From Streptomyces pactum (GTDB lineage: Bacteria > Actinomycetota > Actinomycetes > Streptomycetales > Streptomycetaceae), in assembly GCF_016031615.1 (NCBI RefSeq), contig NZ_JACYXC010000001.1, positions 3,658,001 to 3,722,000 of the forward strand: DNA of 64,000 nucleotides, in the 5' to 3' direction. The translations under genes and the position numbers were made by a program. The notes under the pieces are model-generated. The model made no database searches. It was given only the letters and a program-made list of their open reading frames with translations, and had not been told where the DNA came from. This document shows, in pieces, positions 41,146 through 49,838 of the stretch (within the stretch, counting starts at the first letter, position 1; each line of letters starts with the position of its first letter).

Positions 41146-42282
41146 CTACTCCCCGGCCTCGGCCCCGTCCTCCGCCGCCTCCTCGGAGAGCCGCTGCTCC
41201 AGCACCGGCTTCTCACCCGGCGCCAGCGTGCCCAGGATCCGCTCCAGATCCTCCATCGAGGCGAACTCGACGACGATCTTTCCCTTCTTCTGCCCGAGGT
41301 CGACCTTCACCCTGGTCTCGAAGCGGTCGGAGAGCCGCGTCGCCAGCTCGGACAGCGCCGGGGAGACCCGGGCACCGGCCCGCGGACCCCGCGCCTTGGG
41401 CACACCGTTCGACCGCGACCCCATCAGGGTCACGATCTCCTCCACCGCCCGCACCGATAGCCCCTCGGCGACGATGCGGTGCGCCAGACGGTCCTGCTCC
41501 TCGGGGTCCTCCACCGACAGCAGAGCGCGCGCATGGCCGGCCGAGAGTACACCGGCCGCCACCCGCCGCTGCACCGAGGCCGACAGCTTCAGCAGCCGCA
41601 GCGTGTTCGACACCTGGGGACGCGACCGGCCGATCCGGTCCGCCAGCTCGTCATGGGTGCAGTTGAAGTCCTTCAGCAACTGGTCGTAGGCCGCGGCCTC
41701 CTCCAGCGGGTTGAGCTGCGCCCGGTGCAGGTTCTCCAGCAGCGCGTCGAGCAGCAGCTGCTCGTCCTCGGTGGTCCGGACGATGGACGGGATGCGCTCC
41801 AGCCCTGCCTCCCGGCACGCCCGCAGCCGCCGCTCACCCATGATCAGCTCATAGCGCTCCGGACCGACCTGCCGGACCACCACCGGCTGGAGCAGACCCA
41901 CCTCCTGGATGGAGGTCACCAGTTCGGCGAGCGCGTCCTCGTCGAACACCTTCCGCGGCTGCCGCGGGTTGGGGGTGATCGAGTCCAGCGGCAGCTCGGC
42001 GAAGTGCGCCCCGGACGGCGACTCGGGGACGGCCACCGCCACCGGAGCGGCCACCTCCTCCGGCTCCGGCGCGGCCGGCTCCGTTTCACGTGAAACACCG
42101 TTCCCCGGCAGCGCCGTCACCCGGGCCGCGGCCACCCCGCGCTCCGGGGTGAAGATCGGCACCGCGGACGGCGAGGTGGCACCCCCCGAGGTCACGGTGG
42201 GACCCGAGCCGTCCGCCCCGTTCGGGGCAGGCGGGATCAGCGCTCCCAGCCCCCGGCCCAGTCCTCTCCGTCGCTCGCTCAC
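41146..42282 (-). CDS. parB: Chromosome-partitioning protein ParB
   Basis: 378 residues. Binds parS and spreads as a CTP-dependent clamp. Order: short ParA-contact peptide at the N-terminus (RRGLGRGLGALIP), disordered Pro/Ala/Glu linker to about 95, then the ParB/Srx CTPase domain (LPLDSITPNPRQPRKVFDEDALAELVTSIQEVGLLQPVVVR, YELIMGERRLRACREAG), the helix-turn-helix (THDELADRIGRSRPQVSNTLRLLKL, VLSAGHARALL) and the C-terminal dimer domain. GTG at 42282 overlaps the parA stop (GTGA). A parS site lies within its own coding sequence at 42083-42096. Confidence 0.97.
   Translation of the reverse strand: MSERRRGLGRGLGALIPPAPNGADGSGPTVTSGGATSPSAVPIFTPERGVAAARVTALPGNGVSRETEPAAPEPEEVAAPVAVAVPESPSGAHFAELPLDSITPNPRQPRKVFDEDALAELVTSIQEVGLLQPVVVRQVGPERYELIMGERRLRACREAGLERIPSIVRTTEDEQLLLDALLENLHRAQLNPLEEAAAYDQLLKDFNCTHDELADRIGRSRPQVSNTLRLLKLSASVQRRVAAGVLSAGHARALLSVEDPEEQDRLAHRIVAEGLSVRAVEEIVTLMGSRSNGVPKARGPRAGARVSPALSELATRLSDRFETRVKVDLGQKKGKIVVEFASMEDLERILGTLAPGEKPVLEQRLSEEAAEDGAEAGE
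42083..42096. promoter_or_regulatory. parS centromere site inside parB
   Basis: Exact GTTTCACGTGAAAC inside parB, encoding V63-S-R-E-T67 in the disordered linker, again in the VSRET frame. Confidence 0.92.
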
Positions 42283-43394
42283 CGGTTACCCTCCTGCATG
42301 CTGTGCTGGTTGTTCCCCGGCAGCGCATGAGCGTGCCGGCCGTCGTACCGCACCCCGACACCGCGGAGCGCGATCTCCCGGGCCGCCTCCAGATAGGAGA
42401 GCGAACCGCTGGAGCTCGGGTCATAGGTGAGGACCGTCTGCCCGTAGCTGGGTGCCTCGGAGATGCGCACCGACCGGGGGATGCTGGTCCGCAGCACCTC
42501 GCTGCCGAAGTGGCTGCGCACCTCGTCCGCCACCTGCGACGCGAGCCGGGTCCGGCCGTCGTACATGGTCAGCAGGATGGTGGAGACATGAAGCCGGGGG
42601 TTGAGGTGGCCCCGCACCAGGTCCACATTGCGCAGCAGCTGCCCCAGGCCCTCCAGCGCGTAGTACTCGCACTGGATGGGGATGAGCACCTCGGCGCCGG
42701 CCACCAGCGCGTTCACGGTGAGCAGTCCGAGGGAGGGCGGGCAGTCGATCAGGATGTAGTCCAGCGGCTGCTCGTACGCCTGGATGGCCCGTTGCAGCCG
42801 GCTCTCCCGCGCGACCAGCGAGACCAGCTCGATCTCCGCACCGGCGAGATCGATGGTGGCCGGGGCGCAGAACAGCCCCTCCACGTCCTGGACCGGCTGA
42901 ACGATGTCGGCGAGCGGCTTGCTGTCCACCAGCACGTCGTAGACCGACGGCACCTCGGCGTGGTGGTCGATCCCCAGCGCGGTCGAGGCGTTCCCCTGCG
43001 GGTCGAGGTCGATCACCAGCACCCGGCTGCCGTGCAGCGCCAGCGACGCGGCGAGGTTGACCGTGGTGGTGGTCTTGCCCACCCCGCCCTTCTGGTTGGC
43101 GACCACGATCACCCGGGTCTGCTCCGGTCGCGGCAGCCCGCCACCGGAGCGCACCGCGGCCTGGGCCCCGGCCTGCGGCGCTCCGTCGGCGGGGGTGGTG
43201 TCGTCCATCGGAGGTGGCGTCTCGCTCCGGCCCTCCGGCCCGAAAGCGGTGGGCATGGAGGCGGACACGTCCTCCCCCGGCGATTCGGTGCGGGGGCCGG
43301 GGACCGGATCGGTCATCGGCCCCGCGATATTGGCGTCGGACCGCAAGGATTCACTCTCCTCGACATCAGGCTCGCGATGAACAGAGCCTGCCAT
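42279..43394 (-). CDS. parA: Chromosome-partitioning ATPase ParA
   Basis: 371 residues from the ATG at 43394. A ~95-residue polar N-terminal extension precedes the deviant Walker A motif VIVVANQKGGVGKTTTTVNLAASLA. Further marks are VIDLDPQGNASTALG, DYILIDCPPSLGLLTVNALVAG (Walker B) and RTSIPRSVRISEAPSYGQTV, all ParA/Soj type. It binds DNA in the ATP form and moves ParB-parS complexes. The start is uncertain: the frame stays open to 43610, and a few more residues (LVHDPES) look conserved without an obvious start codon. Co-translated with parB. Confidence 0.95.
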   Translation of the reverse strand: MAGSVHREPDVEESESLRSDANIAGPMTDPVPGPRTESPGEDVSASMPTAFGPEGRSETPPPMDDTTPADGAPQAGAQAAVRSGGGLPRPEQTRVIVVANQKGGVGKTTTTVNLAASLALHGSRVLVIDLDPQGNASTALGIDHHAEVPSVYDVLVDSKPLADIVQPVQDVEGLFCAPATIDLAGAEIELVSLVARESRLQRAIQAYEQPLDYILIDCPPSLGLLTVNALVAGAEVLIPIQCEYYALEGLGQLLRNVDLVRGHLNPRLHVSTILLTMYDGRTRLASQVADEVRSHFGSEVLRTSIPRSVRISEAPSYGQTVLTYDPSSSGSLSYLEAAREIALRGVGVRYDGRHAHALPGNNQHSMQEGNR

Positions 43395-43864
43395 GCTTTC
43401 GGGGTCGTGAACCAGCGAGGCCCGTTCTCCTGTGGATGAATCCAGGTGCGGGCGGGGTCGGGGGTCGCGCGGAGCGGCAGCCGCACGACCTCGGCTGATG
43501 ATTCCATGCAGCAGAGAACGGCGTTTCACGTGAAACACGATGCACGCGCATCCTCGGACCGCCGTGGCGACACTCCGAAATGTGTAGTTTTGACAGCTTG
43601 TATGGAGCACTGTCCCGGCACGGAGAGGGCTGTTTTTCCCGTCGGAACACTCCCGTGCGCGGCTGGGCGCCCCAACCGGAACCCGCCCGTACCGACCCGC
43701 CCGGGTGTTCCGGCATCCCGGCCGGAGACAACCACCGCACCCCTTCCAGCAGGCGAAGATCCACGGCCCCGCCGGGCGGGGAGGCCGGGGCCCATCGGGC
43801 GGAACCGGTAGCCGGGGAGGCTCCGAACGGCGACGCTCCCGCCTTTCCGGCGGATCCGCGCCGG
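43395..43864. other. Regulatory region upstream of parAB with one parS site
   Basis: 470 bases between parA and rsmG, both minus strand. It contains a parS site at 43523. An AT-richer stretch at 43575-43620 probably holds the parAB promoter; no unmistakable -35/-10 pair was found on the minus strand. The rest is GC-rich without a gene. Confidence 0.5.
43523..43536. promoter_or_regulatory. parS centromere site upstream of parA
   Basis: Exact GTTTCACGTGAAAC about 130 bases before the parA start used here. It is the copy nearest to oriC in this window. Confidence 0.93.
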
Positions 43865-44581
43865 TCAGCGGCTCCGGCGCCCGGTCCCCTTCCGCGCCGC
43901 CTTGGCCCGCTTGGCCGCGAACCGCACACCGCCCGGGCTCTCGCCCACCTCCACCCGGACGACGGTGGACAGCGGATCGACGATGCCCTCACCGACGTGG
44001 AGCACCGAGCACTCCACCGCACCCAGCTTGCCGAGGGCCGACCGCGCCTGCTTCAGCTCCTCCTCCGCGGTGTCACCCTTGAGCGCCAGCATCTCGCCGT
44101 ACGGCCGCAGCAGCGGCACTCCCCACCCGGCCAGCCGGTCCAGCGGCGCCACCGCCCGGGCCGTCACCACATGCACCGGCGGCAGCTTCCCCAGGACCTC
44201 CTCGGCCCGGCCGCGCACCACCGTCACATGATCCAGCCCCAGCAGCTCGACCACCTCCCGGAGGAAGTTGGTCCGCCGCAGCAGCGGCTCCAGCAGCGTG
44301 ATCCGCAGATCGGGCCGGGTCAGGGCCAGCGGGATACCGGGCAGCCCGGCACCGGAACCCACATCGCACACCGTGACGCCCTCGGGGACCACCTCGGAGA
44401 GCACCGCGCAGTTGAGCAGGTGCCGCTCCCACAGCCGCGGCACCTCACGGGGCCCGATCAGCCCCCGGGTCACGCCGACGTCGGCGAGGAGTTCGCCGTA
44501 CCGAACGGCCTCCGGGAAGCGCTCGCCGAATACGTCCTCCGCCACCTCCGGCGCCGGGGGTAGCTCCGCTGCTTCCGTCAC
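43865..44581 (-). CDS. rsmG: 16S rRNA (guanine-N7) methyltransferase RsmG (GidB)
   Basis: 238 residues. Methylates N7 of a guanine in the 530 loop of 16S rRNA (G527 in E. coli numbering); in actinobacteria its loss gives low-level streptomycin resistance. SAM-binding motif: VTVCDVGSGAGLPGIPLALTRPDL. Other family marks: WERHLLNCAVL and RAVAPLDRLAGWGVPLLRPYGEMLALKG. The Lys/Arg-rich end (KRAKAARKGTGRRSR) suits rRNA binding. GTG at 44581 has GGAAGG nine bases upstream; the frame continues to 44752 but lacks similarity there. Confidence 0.96.
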   Translation of the reverse strand: MTEAAELPPAPEVAEDVFGERFPEAVRYGELLADVGVTRGLIGPREVPRLWERHLLNCAVLSEVVPEGVTVCDVGSGAGLPGIPLALTRPDLRITLLEPLLRRTNFLREVVELLGLDHVTVVRGRAEEVLGKLPPVHVVTARAVAPLDRLAGWGVPLLRPYGEMLALKGDTAEEELKQARSALGKLGAVECSVLHVGEGIVDPLSTVVRVEVGESPGGVRFAAKRAKAARKGTGRRSR

Positions 44582-44636
44582 GAGAACCGTCCTTCCGTAC
44601 CACGCACGAAATCTGAAGATGTCAGGCTGACAAGAT

Positions 44637-44666
44637 ACGGCCCCGCCTGCGAACAGACGGGGCCGT
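44637..44666 (-). terminator. Short hairpin between jag and rsmG
   Basis: ACGGCCCCG (44637-44645) pairs with CGGGGCCGT (44658-44666) over a 12-base loop. It may partly end the rpmH-jag transcripts before rsmG. Confidence 0.5.
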
Positions 44667-44711
44667 TGGGAAGACCACCGCCGGGCCGGCCGGCCCGGCG
44701 GTCCCACCCGA

Positions 44712-45221
44712 TCAGGCGGGGAGCACCACGACGCGGCGGTTGGGCTCCTCACCCTCGGACTCGCTGCGGAGCCCGGCGGCGGCGACGGCGTCGTGGACGA
44801 CCTTGCGCTCGAAGGGGGTCATCGGCTTGAGCTTCACCGGCTCGCCGGTCTCCTTCACCTCTTCCACCGCCTTGGCACCGAGCTCGGTCAGCTCCTCCCG
44901 CTTCCGCGCCCGGAACCCGGCGATGTCCAGCATCAGCCGGCTGCGGTCCCCGGTCTCCCGGTGCACCGCGAGCCGGGTCAGCTCCTGGAGCGCCTCCAGC
45001 ACCTCACCGTCGCGGCCCACCAGCTTCTGCAGGTCGCGGCTGGTGGAGTCGCTGATGATGGACACTGCGGCGCGGTCGGCCTCGACGTCCATGTCGATGT
45101 CGCCGTCGAGGTCCGCGATATCCAGCAGCCCCTCCAGGTAGTCGGCCGCGATCTCACCCTCCTGCTCAAGGCGGGTCAGGGTGTCGCCCGCCTCTGCGGC
45201 CGGCGTGGTGCCTTCCGTCAC
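44712..45221 (-). CDS. jag: Jag/KhpB-type KH and R3H RNA-binding protein
   Basis: 169 residues. A short acidic N-terminus leads to the KH-like domain (ADRAAVSIISDSTSRDLQKLVGRDGEVLEALQELTRLAV, with the GRDG loop) and then the R3H domain (KLKPMTPFERKVVHDAVAAAGLRSESEGEEPNRRVVVLPA, including the R-x3-H pattern in ERKVVHD). It lacks the long Jag-N domain of firmicutes. The protein binds RNA and is conserved next to yidC and rnpA. GTG start at 45221. The gap to yidC is 14 bases. Confidence 0.93.
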   Translation of the reverse strand: MTEGTTPAAEAGDTLTRLEQEGEIAADYLEGLLDIADLDGDIDMDVEADRAAVSIISDSTSRDLQKLVGRDGEVLEALQELTRLAVHRETGDRSRLMLDIAGFRARKREELTELGAKAVEEVKETGEPVKLKPMTPFERKVVHDAVAAAGLRSESEGEEPNRRVVVLPA

Positions 45222-45235
45222 GGATGGACTCCTTC

Positions 45236-46378
45236 TTACTTCTTCGACGGGTGCTTGGGCCGCTGCTGGCCCTTGCGCTGCCCGGACTTGGCGTTACGGG
45301 AGCCACCGGCCGGCTTGCCGCCCTGTGCCCCCTTCTTCTTCGGGTCCTTCTCCAGCGACGGCTTGTCACCGGAGCCGGCGTCCTCCTTGCCCACGGCGGT
45401 GGAGCCGGACTGCGCCCGCGACCTGGCCTGCGGCTGGGCCGGCGGCACGGCCGCCTGGCGCTTGGACTTGGGCTGCCGCTTGGGCTGCTGCCGGTTGGCG
45501 CGCGCGGCCTCGACGGCCTTCTTCGCCTCGACCTCGGCGGAGCTCTCCACCAGCTTGCCCTTGGCCCGCAGCCGCTCCTGGCGGTTCTTGAAGGCGACGC
45601 TGCCCGGGGTGGGGTTCCGGCGGATGATGAACATCTGCTGGCCCATGGTCCAGACGTTGGTGGTCAGCCAGTAGACCAGCACACCGACCGGGAAGTTGAT
45701 GCCGAAGACGGCGAACATGATCGGGAAGACGTACATCAGCACCTTCTGCTGCTGCATGAAGGGCGTCTTCACGGTCAGGTCGACGTTCTTGGTCATCAGC
45801 TGGCGCTGCGTGAAGAACTGCGAGGCCGACATCAGCACGATCATGGTGATCGTGACGATCCGCACGTCGGTGAGCGTGGCACCGAGCGACTCGACCTTCT
45901 CCGCGCTGGACATGAACTTCACGGCCAGCGGAGCGCCGAAGATGTGCGCCTCACGGGCGCTCTCCACCAGGTCGCGGTCGAGGACGCCGACCGTGTGGTT
46001 GTTGGAGATCTTGTTGAGGACCTGGTACAGCGCGAGGAAGAACGGCGACTGGGCGAGAATCGGAAGGCAGCTGGAGAGCGGGTTGGTCCCGGTCTCCTTG
46101 TACAGCTTCATCATCTCTTCCGACTGGCGCTGCCGGTCGGACTTGTAGCGCTCCTGAATCGCCTTGATCTTCGGCTGCAGCGCCTGCATGTTCCGCGTCG
46201 CCTTGATCTGCTTCACGAAGAGCGGGATCAGGCAGATGCGGATCAGCACCACCAGCGAAACGATGGACAGACCCCACGCCCAGCCACTGTCCTTGTCGAA
46301 GAAGAGGCTGTAGAACGAGTGGAACTGGACGATGATCCAGGAAACTGCGTCATAAAGAGGACCGAGGATCGTGTCCAC
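45236..46378 (-). CDS. yidC: Membrane protein insertase YidC
   Basis: 380 residues, short actinobacterial type without the large periplasmic domain. Helices: LYDAVSWIIVQFHSFYSLFF, WGLSIVSLVVLIRICLIPLFVKQIKAT (with the arginine in the hydrophilic groove), LAQSPFFLALYQVLNKI, VRIVTITMIVLMSASQFF and VLMYVFPIMFAVFGINFPVGVLVYWLTTNVWTMGQQ. The C-terminal ~110 residues are highly basic and Gln/Lys/Pro-rich, probably binding ribosomes. It inserts proteins into the membrane alone or with Sec. GTG at 46378 lies 3 bases after yidD. Confidence 0.97.
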   Translation of the reverse strand: MDTILGPLYDAVSWIIVQFHSFYSLFFDKDSGWAWGLSIVSLVVLIRICLIPLFVKQIKATRNMQALQPKIKAIQERYKSDRQRQSEEMMKLYKETGTNPLSSCLPILAQSPFFLALYQVLNKISNNHTVGVLDRDLVESAREAHIFGAPLAVKFMSSAEKVESLGATLTDVRIVTITMIVLMSASQFFTQRQLMTKNVDLTVKTPFMQQQKVLMYVFPIMFAVFGINFPVGVLVYWLTTNVWTMGQQMFIIRRNPTPGSVAFKNRQERLRAKGKLVESSAEVEAKKAVEAARANRQQPKRQPKSKRQAAVPPAQPQARSRAQSGSTAVGKEDAGSGDKPSLEKDPKKKGAQGGKPAGGSRNAKSGQRKGQQRPKHPSKK

Positions 46379-46381
46379 GAA

Positions 46382-46699
46382 TCAGACTCCTTGGGCATTG
46401 GGCTGAGTCTCGGGCTGTGCGGCGGGCGGCGCAGCGGCCTTCCCGCCGAGGCGGCTCCTCAGCCGCTGGTGCCAGACCGGACGCTTCCGGGGTGGGACAT
46501 GATCGACGCCACCGGCCGACCACGGGTTGCAGCGCAGGATGCGCCAGGCGGTCAGCGCCGTCCCTTTCACCGCGCCGTGCACGTTGATGGCGGTGTAGCC
46601 GTAGTGCGAGCACGACGGGTAGTACTTGCAGACCGGTCCCAGCAGCGGGCTGATGGTCCACTGGTACAGCTTGATCAGCCAGAGCAGCGGGTACTTCAA
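46382..46699 (-). CDS. yidD: Membrane protein insertion efficiency factor YidD
   Basis: 105 residues. The core is the YidD signature: LLWLIKLYQWTISPLLGPVCKYYPSCSHYGYTAI, then HGAVKGTALTAWRILRCNPWSAGGVDHVP. The Ala/Pro/Gln-rich tail is variable. An amphipathic helix at the start attaches it to the inner membrane face, where it assists YidC. The start codon is TTG at 46699, overlapping the rnpA stop as TTGA, so translation is coupled. Confidence 0.95.
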   Translation of the reverse strand: MKYPLLWLIKLYQWTISPLLGPVCKYYPSCSHYGYTAINVHGAVKGTALTAWRILRCNPWSAGGVDHVPPRKRPVWHQRLRSRLGGKAAAPPAAQPETQPNAQGV

Positions 46700-47088
46700 C
46701 GCGGCACCGTCCCCTCACCCTCGGCAGGGGCACCCAGCAGACGCCGCAGTGCGGCGTCGAGGTCACGGGCCAGCTGTTCGTGGTCCGCCGTACCGGCGCC
46801 GGGCAGCGCCCTCACGACCACCAGGCTACCCGCGGGCAGCCGGTCGAGCCGGTCGCGTATCAGGTGCCGGAGCCGGCGCTTGACGAGGTTGCGGACCACG
46901 GCGCCACCGACCGCCTTGCTGACGACGAAACCCGCACGCACCGGGAGAGCACTCTCCCCAGGTGCGTGCGGGTCCGTTGCACCGCTACGAAGGTGGACGA
47001 CGAGGAGAGGGCGCCCGGCCCTGCGTCCTCGGCGTACCGCGGTCGCAAAGTCCTCGCGCCGCCTCAGCCGATGCTCGGTAGGCAGCAC
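46696..47088 (-). CDS. rnpA: Ribonuclease P protein component
   Basis: 130 residues. The N-terminus LPTEHRLRRREDFATAVRRGRRAG and the RNR motif AVVRNLVKRRLRHLIRDRL are diagnostic. It helps the RNase P RNA to remove tRNA 5' leaders; that RNA gene is not in this window. GTG start at 47088, 18 bases after rpmH. Its stop overlaps the yidD start. Confidence 0.97.
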   Translation of the reverse strand: MLPTEHRLRRREDFATAVRRGRRAGRPLLVVHLRSGATDPHAPGESALPVRAGFVVSKAVGGAVVRNLVKRRLRHLIRDRLDRLPAGSLVVVRALPGAGTADHEQLARDLDAALRRLLGAPAEGEGTVPR

Positions 47089-47106
47089 GTCATGACCTTG
47101 TGGCGA

Positions 47107-47244
47107 TCAGGCGGAAAGACGCGCGCGACCCTTGCCACGGCGGGCCGCCAGGATCGCGCGGCCGGCACGGGTGCGCATCCGCAGCCGGAAGCCGTGGGTC
47201 TTGGCGCGGCGGCGGTTGTTCGGCTGGAAGGTGCGCTTGCTCAC
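47107..47244 (-). CDS. rpmH: 50S ribosomal protein L34
   Basis: 45 residues: SKRTFQPNNRRRAKTHGFRLRM, then RTRAGRAILAARRGKGRARLSA, the invariant L34 pattern. GTG start at 47244, preceded by a GGAG-containing stretch. It is the first gene of the minus-strand run rpmH-rnpA-yidD-yidC-jag-rsmG and is divergent from dnaA. Confidence 0.98.
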   Translation of the reverse strand: MSKRTFQPNNRRRAKTHGFRLRMRTRAGRAILAARRGKGRARLSA

Positions 47245-47621
47245 TCGGGGGCTCCAGTAATGACTCGTGTGATGGCGGGACGTCGCCTGGCTGTCACCGT
47301 GCGCCCACGAGTAGCTCGCAATACGCCCGAGTGCACCGCTTCTCGACCACTGGGAGCGGTCTTTGCCCATCGGAGGCAGGCGGCAGCAGCCATCGACAAC
47401 TCGACCTGGTTACGGTACGCGCGGCCGGGGCATCGGGTCAAACCGGTGGCCTTGACGGAGCCGCGCGCCCCCTGCGGCCCGCGCCGGGCCACCGGTGCCG
47501 GGCCCTCGCCCGCCGGGCCGGGCGGTCACCGCGGGCGAGGCCCGGGGCCGGGGGCGGCACGGCCCCGCGGGCCCGGACGGCGCGGGCCCGGGAGAACGCG
47601 CGGCGTCTTCGCATGGCACAT

Positions 47622-47642
47622 TTGTACACACCCTGTGGACAA
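47622..47642. promoter_or_regulatory. Inverted pair of DnaA boxes before dnaA
   Basis: TTGTACACA (47622-47630, one mismatch to TTGTCCACA) faces TGTGGACAA (47634-47642, exact, reverse). The pair lies directly upstream of the dnaA -35 box, the place for autorepression by DnaA. Confidence 0.75.
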
Positions 47643-47646
47643 CGAC

Positions 47647-47676
47647 TTGAACCACACACCGGGGCCTGACTACCGT
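47647..47676 (+). promoter_or_regulatory. dnaA promoter
   Basis: TTGAAC (47647-47652), 18-base spacer, TACCGT (47671-47676). Transcription should start near 47683, giving a leader of about 90 bases. Confidence 0.7.
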
Positions 47677-47771
47677 GGCTGAGCTCCGAATCCTTCCCAC
47701 CCGTCCGGAGAACCACACATTCGTGGGACCTGTCGGCGTCCCCCACCCCCGTGAGTGAGAGAGCGTGCCCT

Positions 47772-49619
47772 GTGGCTGACGTACCTGCCGATCTTGCCGC
47801 AGTGTGGCCACGCGTGCTCGAACAGCTCCTCGGCGAGGGCCGTGGCCACGGTGTCGAGGCGAAGGACGAGCACTGGATCAAGCGGTGCCAGCCGCTGGCC
47901 CTGGTCGCCGACACCGCCCTGCTCGCGGTACCCAACGAGTTCGCCAAGGGCGTGCTGGAAGGCCGGCTGTCCCCGCTGATCAGCGAGACGCTCAGCCGGG
48001 AGTGCGGCCGCCCGATCCGGATCGCGATCACCGTCGACGACTCCGCGGGCGAGCCGCCGGCCCCGCAGCAGGGGCACCAGCAGTCCCCCGCCCGCTACGA
48101 CGAGCGGCAGCACGGCGGCTACGACCGGGACCGCGAGAGCTACGACGGCGGCCGCGACGCGCGGGAGGGGTACGACCGCAAGGGGTACGAGGGCTACGGC
48201 CGCCCCGCGGACGACCTCCCCACCGCCCGCCCCGCCTATCCGGACTACCCGCAGCCGCGGCCCGAGCCCGGCGCCTGGCCGCGCGCCCAGGAGGAGTACG
48301 GCTGGCAGCAGCCCCGGCTCGGCGGCTTCGCCGACGGCGGCGCCGACCCGTACGCCACCCAGCACGGCCGCCGGCCGTACGAGCAGCAGCGCCGGGAGCC
48401 GGACGAGCCGGGCGACCGGCCGCGCGTAGGCCCCGGCGGGCGGTCCGGCGCGGGCGACCACACCCCCCACCGCGGTCCCCAGGGCCCCGGCGCGGTGCCC
48501 GGCCGGCCCGGTCCCGGCGGTGCGCCCTCCGGTGCCCCGGGACCGCTGGCCGCGCAGCCCGCGCCGGCCTCGGGCCCGGGCGAGCCGACCGCCCGCCTCA
48601 ACCCGAAGTACCTCTTCGACACCTTCGTCATCGGTGCCTCGAACCGCTTCGCGCACGCCGCCGCCGTCGCGGTCGCCGAGGCGCCCGCCAAGGCGTACAA
48701 CCCGCTGTTCATCTACGGCGAGTCCGGCCTGGGGAAGACCCACCTGCTGCACGCCATCGGCCACTACGCGCGCAGCCTGTACCCCGGCACCCGGGTGCGG
48801 TACGTGAGCTCCGAGGAGTTCACCAACGAGTTCATCAACTCCATCCGCGACGGCAAGGCGGACGCGTTCCGCAAGCGCTACCGCGACATGGACATCCTGC
48901 TCGTGGACGACATCCAGTTCCTGGCCAGCAAGGAGTCCACGCAGGAGGAGTTCTTCCACACCTTCAACACGCTGCACAACGCCAACAAGCAGATCGTGCT
49001 CTCCTCGGACCGGCCGCCCAAGCAGCTGGTCACCCTGGAGGACCGGCTCCGCAACCGCTTCGAGTGGGGCCTGATCACCGATGTGCAGCCGCCGGAGCTG
49101 GAGACGCGCATCGCGATCCTGCGGAAGAAGGCGGTGCAGGAGCAGCTGAACGCGCCGCCGGAGGTGCTGGAGTTCATCGCCTCCCGGATCTCGCGGAACA
49201 TCCGTGAGCTGGAGGGCGCCCTCATCCGGGTCACCGCGTTCGCCAGCCTCAACCGGCAGCCGGTCGATCTGGGGCTCACCGAGATCGTGCTGAAGGACCT
49301 CATCCCGGGCGGCGAGGACACCGCCCCGGAGATCACCGCCCCCGCGATCATGGCGGCGACGGCCGATTACTTCGGGCACACCGTGGACGACCTGTGCGGC
49401 GCCTCGCGCAGCCGGGTGCTGGTCACCGCCCGCCAGATCGCCATGTACCTGTGCCGGGAGCTCACCGACCTCTCGCTGCCGAAGATCGGCGCGCAGTTCG
49501 GCGGCCGGGACCACACCACGGTGATGCACGCGGACCGCAAGATCCGCGCGCTGATGGCCGAGCGCCGGTCGATCTACAACCAGGTCACCGAGCTGACCAA
49601 CCGCATCAAGAACGGCTGA
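47772..49619 (+). CDS. dnaA: Chromosomal replication initiator DnaA
   Basis: 615 residues, long for DnaA because of domain II. Domain I (about 1-95) begins ADVPADLAAVWPRVLEQLLGEG. Domain II (about 96-270) is a disordered Gly/Pro/Arg/Tyr-rich stretch typical of streptomycetes. Domain III has Walker A near residue 316 (GESGLGKTH), Walker B in ILLVDDIQFLA, and sensor I in IVLSSDRPPKQL. Domain IV has the DNA-recognition signature DLSLPKIGAQFGGRDHTTVMHADRKI. GTG at 47772 is chosen by the conserved ADVPADL start with GAGAGAG upstream; GTG at 47751 lacks a ribosome site. It melts oriC and regulates its own promoter. Confidence 0.97.
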   Translation: MADVPADLAAVWPRVLEQLLGEGRGHGVEAKDEHWIKRCQPLALVADTALLAVPNEFAKGVLEGRLSPLISETLSRECGRPIRIAITVDDSAGEPPAPQQGHQQSPARYDERQHGGYDRDRESYDGGRDAREGYDRKGYEGYGRPADDLPTARPAYPDYPQPRPEPGAWPRAQEEYGWQQPRLGGFADGGADPYATQHGRRPYEQQRREPDEPGDRPRVGPGGRSGAGDHTPHRGPQGPGAVPGRPGPGGAPSGAPGPLAAQPAPASGPGEPTARLNPKYLFDTFVIGASNRFAHAAAVAVAEAPAKAYNPLFIYGESGLGKTHLLHAIGHYARSLYPGTRVRYVSSEEFTNEFINSIRDGKADAFRKRYRDMDILLVDDIQFLASKESTQEEFFHTFNTLHNANKQIVLSSDRPPKQLVTLEDRLRNRFEWGLITDVQPPELETRIAILRKKAVQEQLNAPPEVLEFIASRISRNIRELEGALIRVTAFASLNRQPVDLGLTEIVLKDLIPGGEDTAPEITAPAIMAATADYFGHTVDDLCGASRSRVLVTARQIAMYLCRELTDLSLPKIGAQFGGRDHTTVMHADRKIRALMAERRSIYNQVTELTNRIKNG

Positions 49620-49838
49620 CCGGCGCCCCGGCCCGCGGCCGCCGCCATGGCTCCCGTCGTCGTGCCCTCCCGTCGCCGTGCCCCGGAGCGCCCCTGCCCG
49701 CGTCGCCCGGACCCTCCGGTCGGCCGCGTCCGCCCGCGGACCGGCCGGAGGCGGCCGGCGGGCCGGTGTGTGCCGCGCGCCCGCGCACCGCTGTCCCGTG
49801 CCCTGCTGCTCCTTATGTCCCGCACCCGCCCGCCCGCC

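Larger units (their letters stand above)
47245..47771. other. Divergent promoter region rpmH/dnaA
   Basis: 527 bases. The dnaA side has two DnaA boxes and a promoter, listed separately. The part 47270-47400 probably holds the rpmH promoter. A GC-rich stretch fills 47470-47600. No additional gene seen. Confidence 0.6.
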
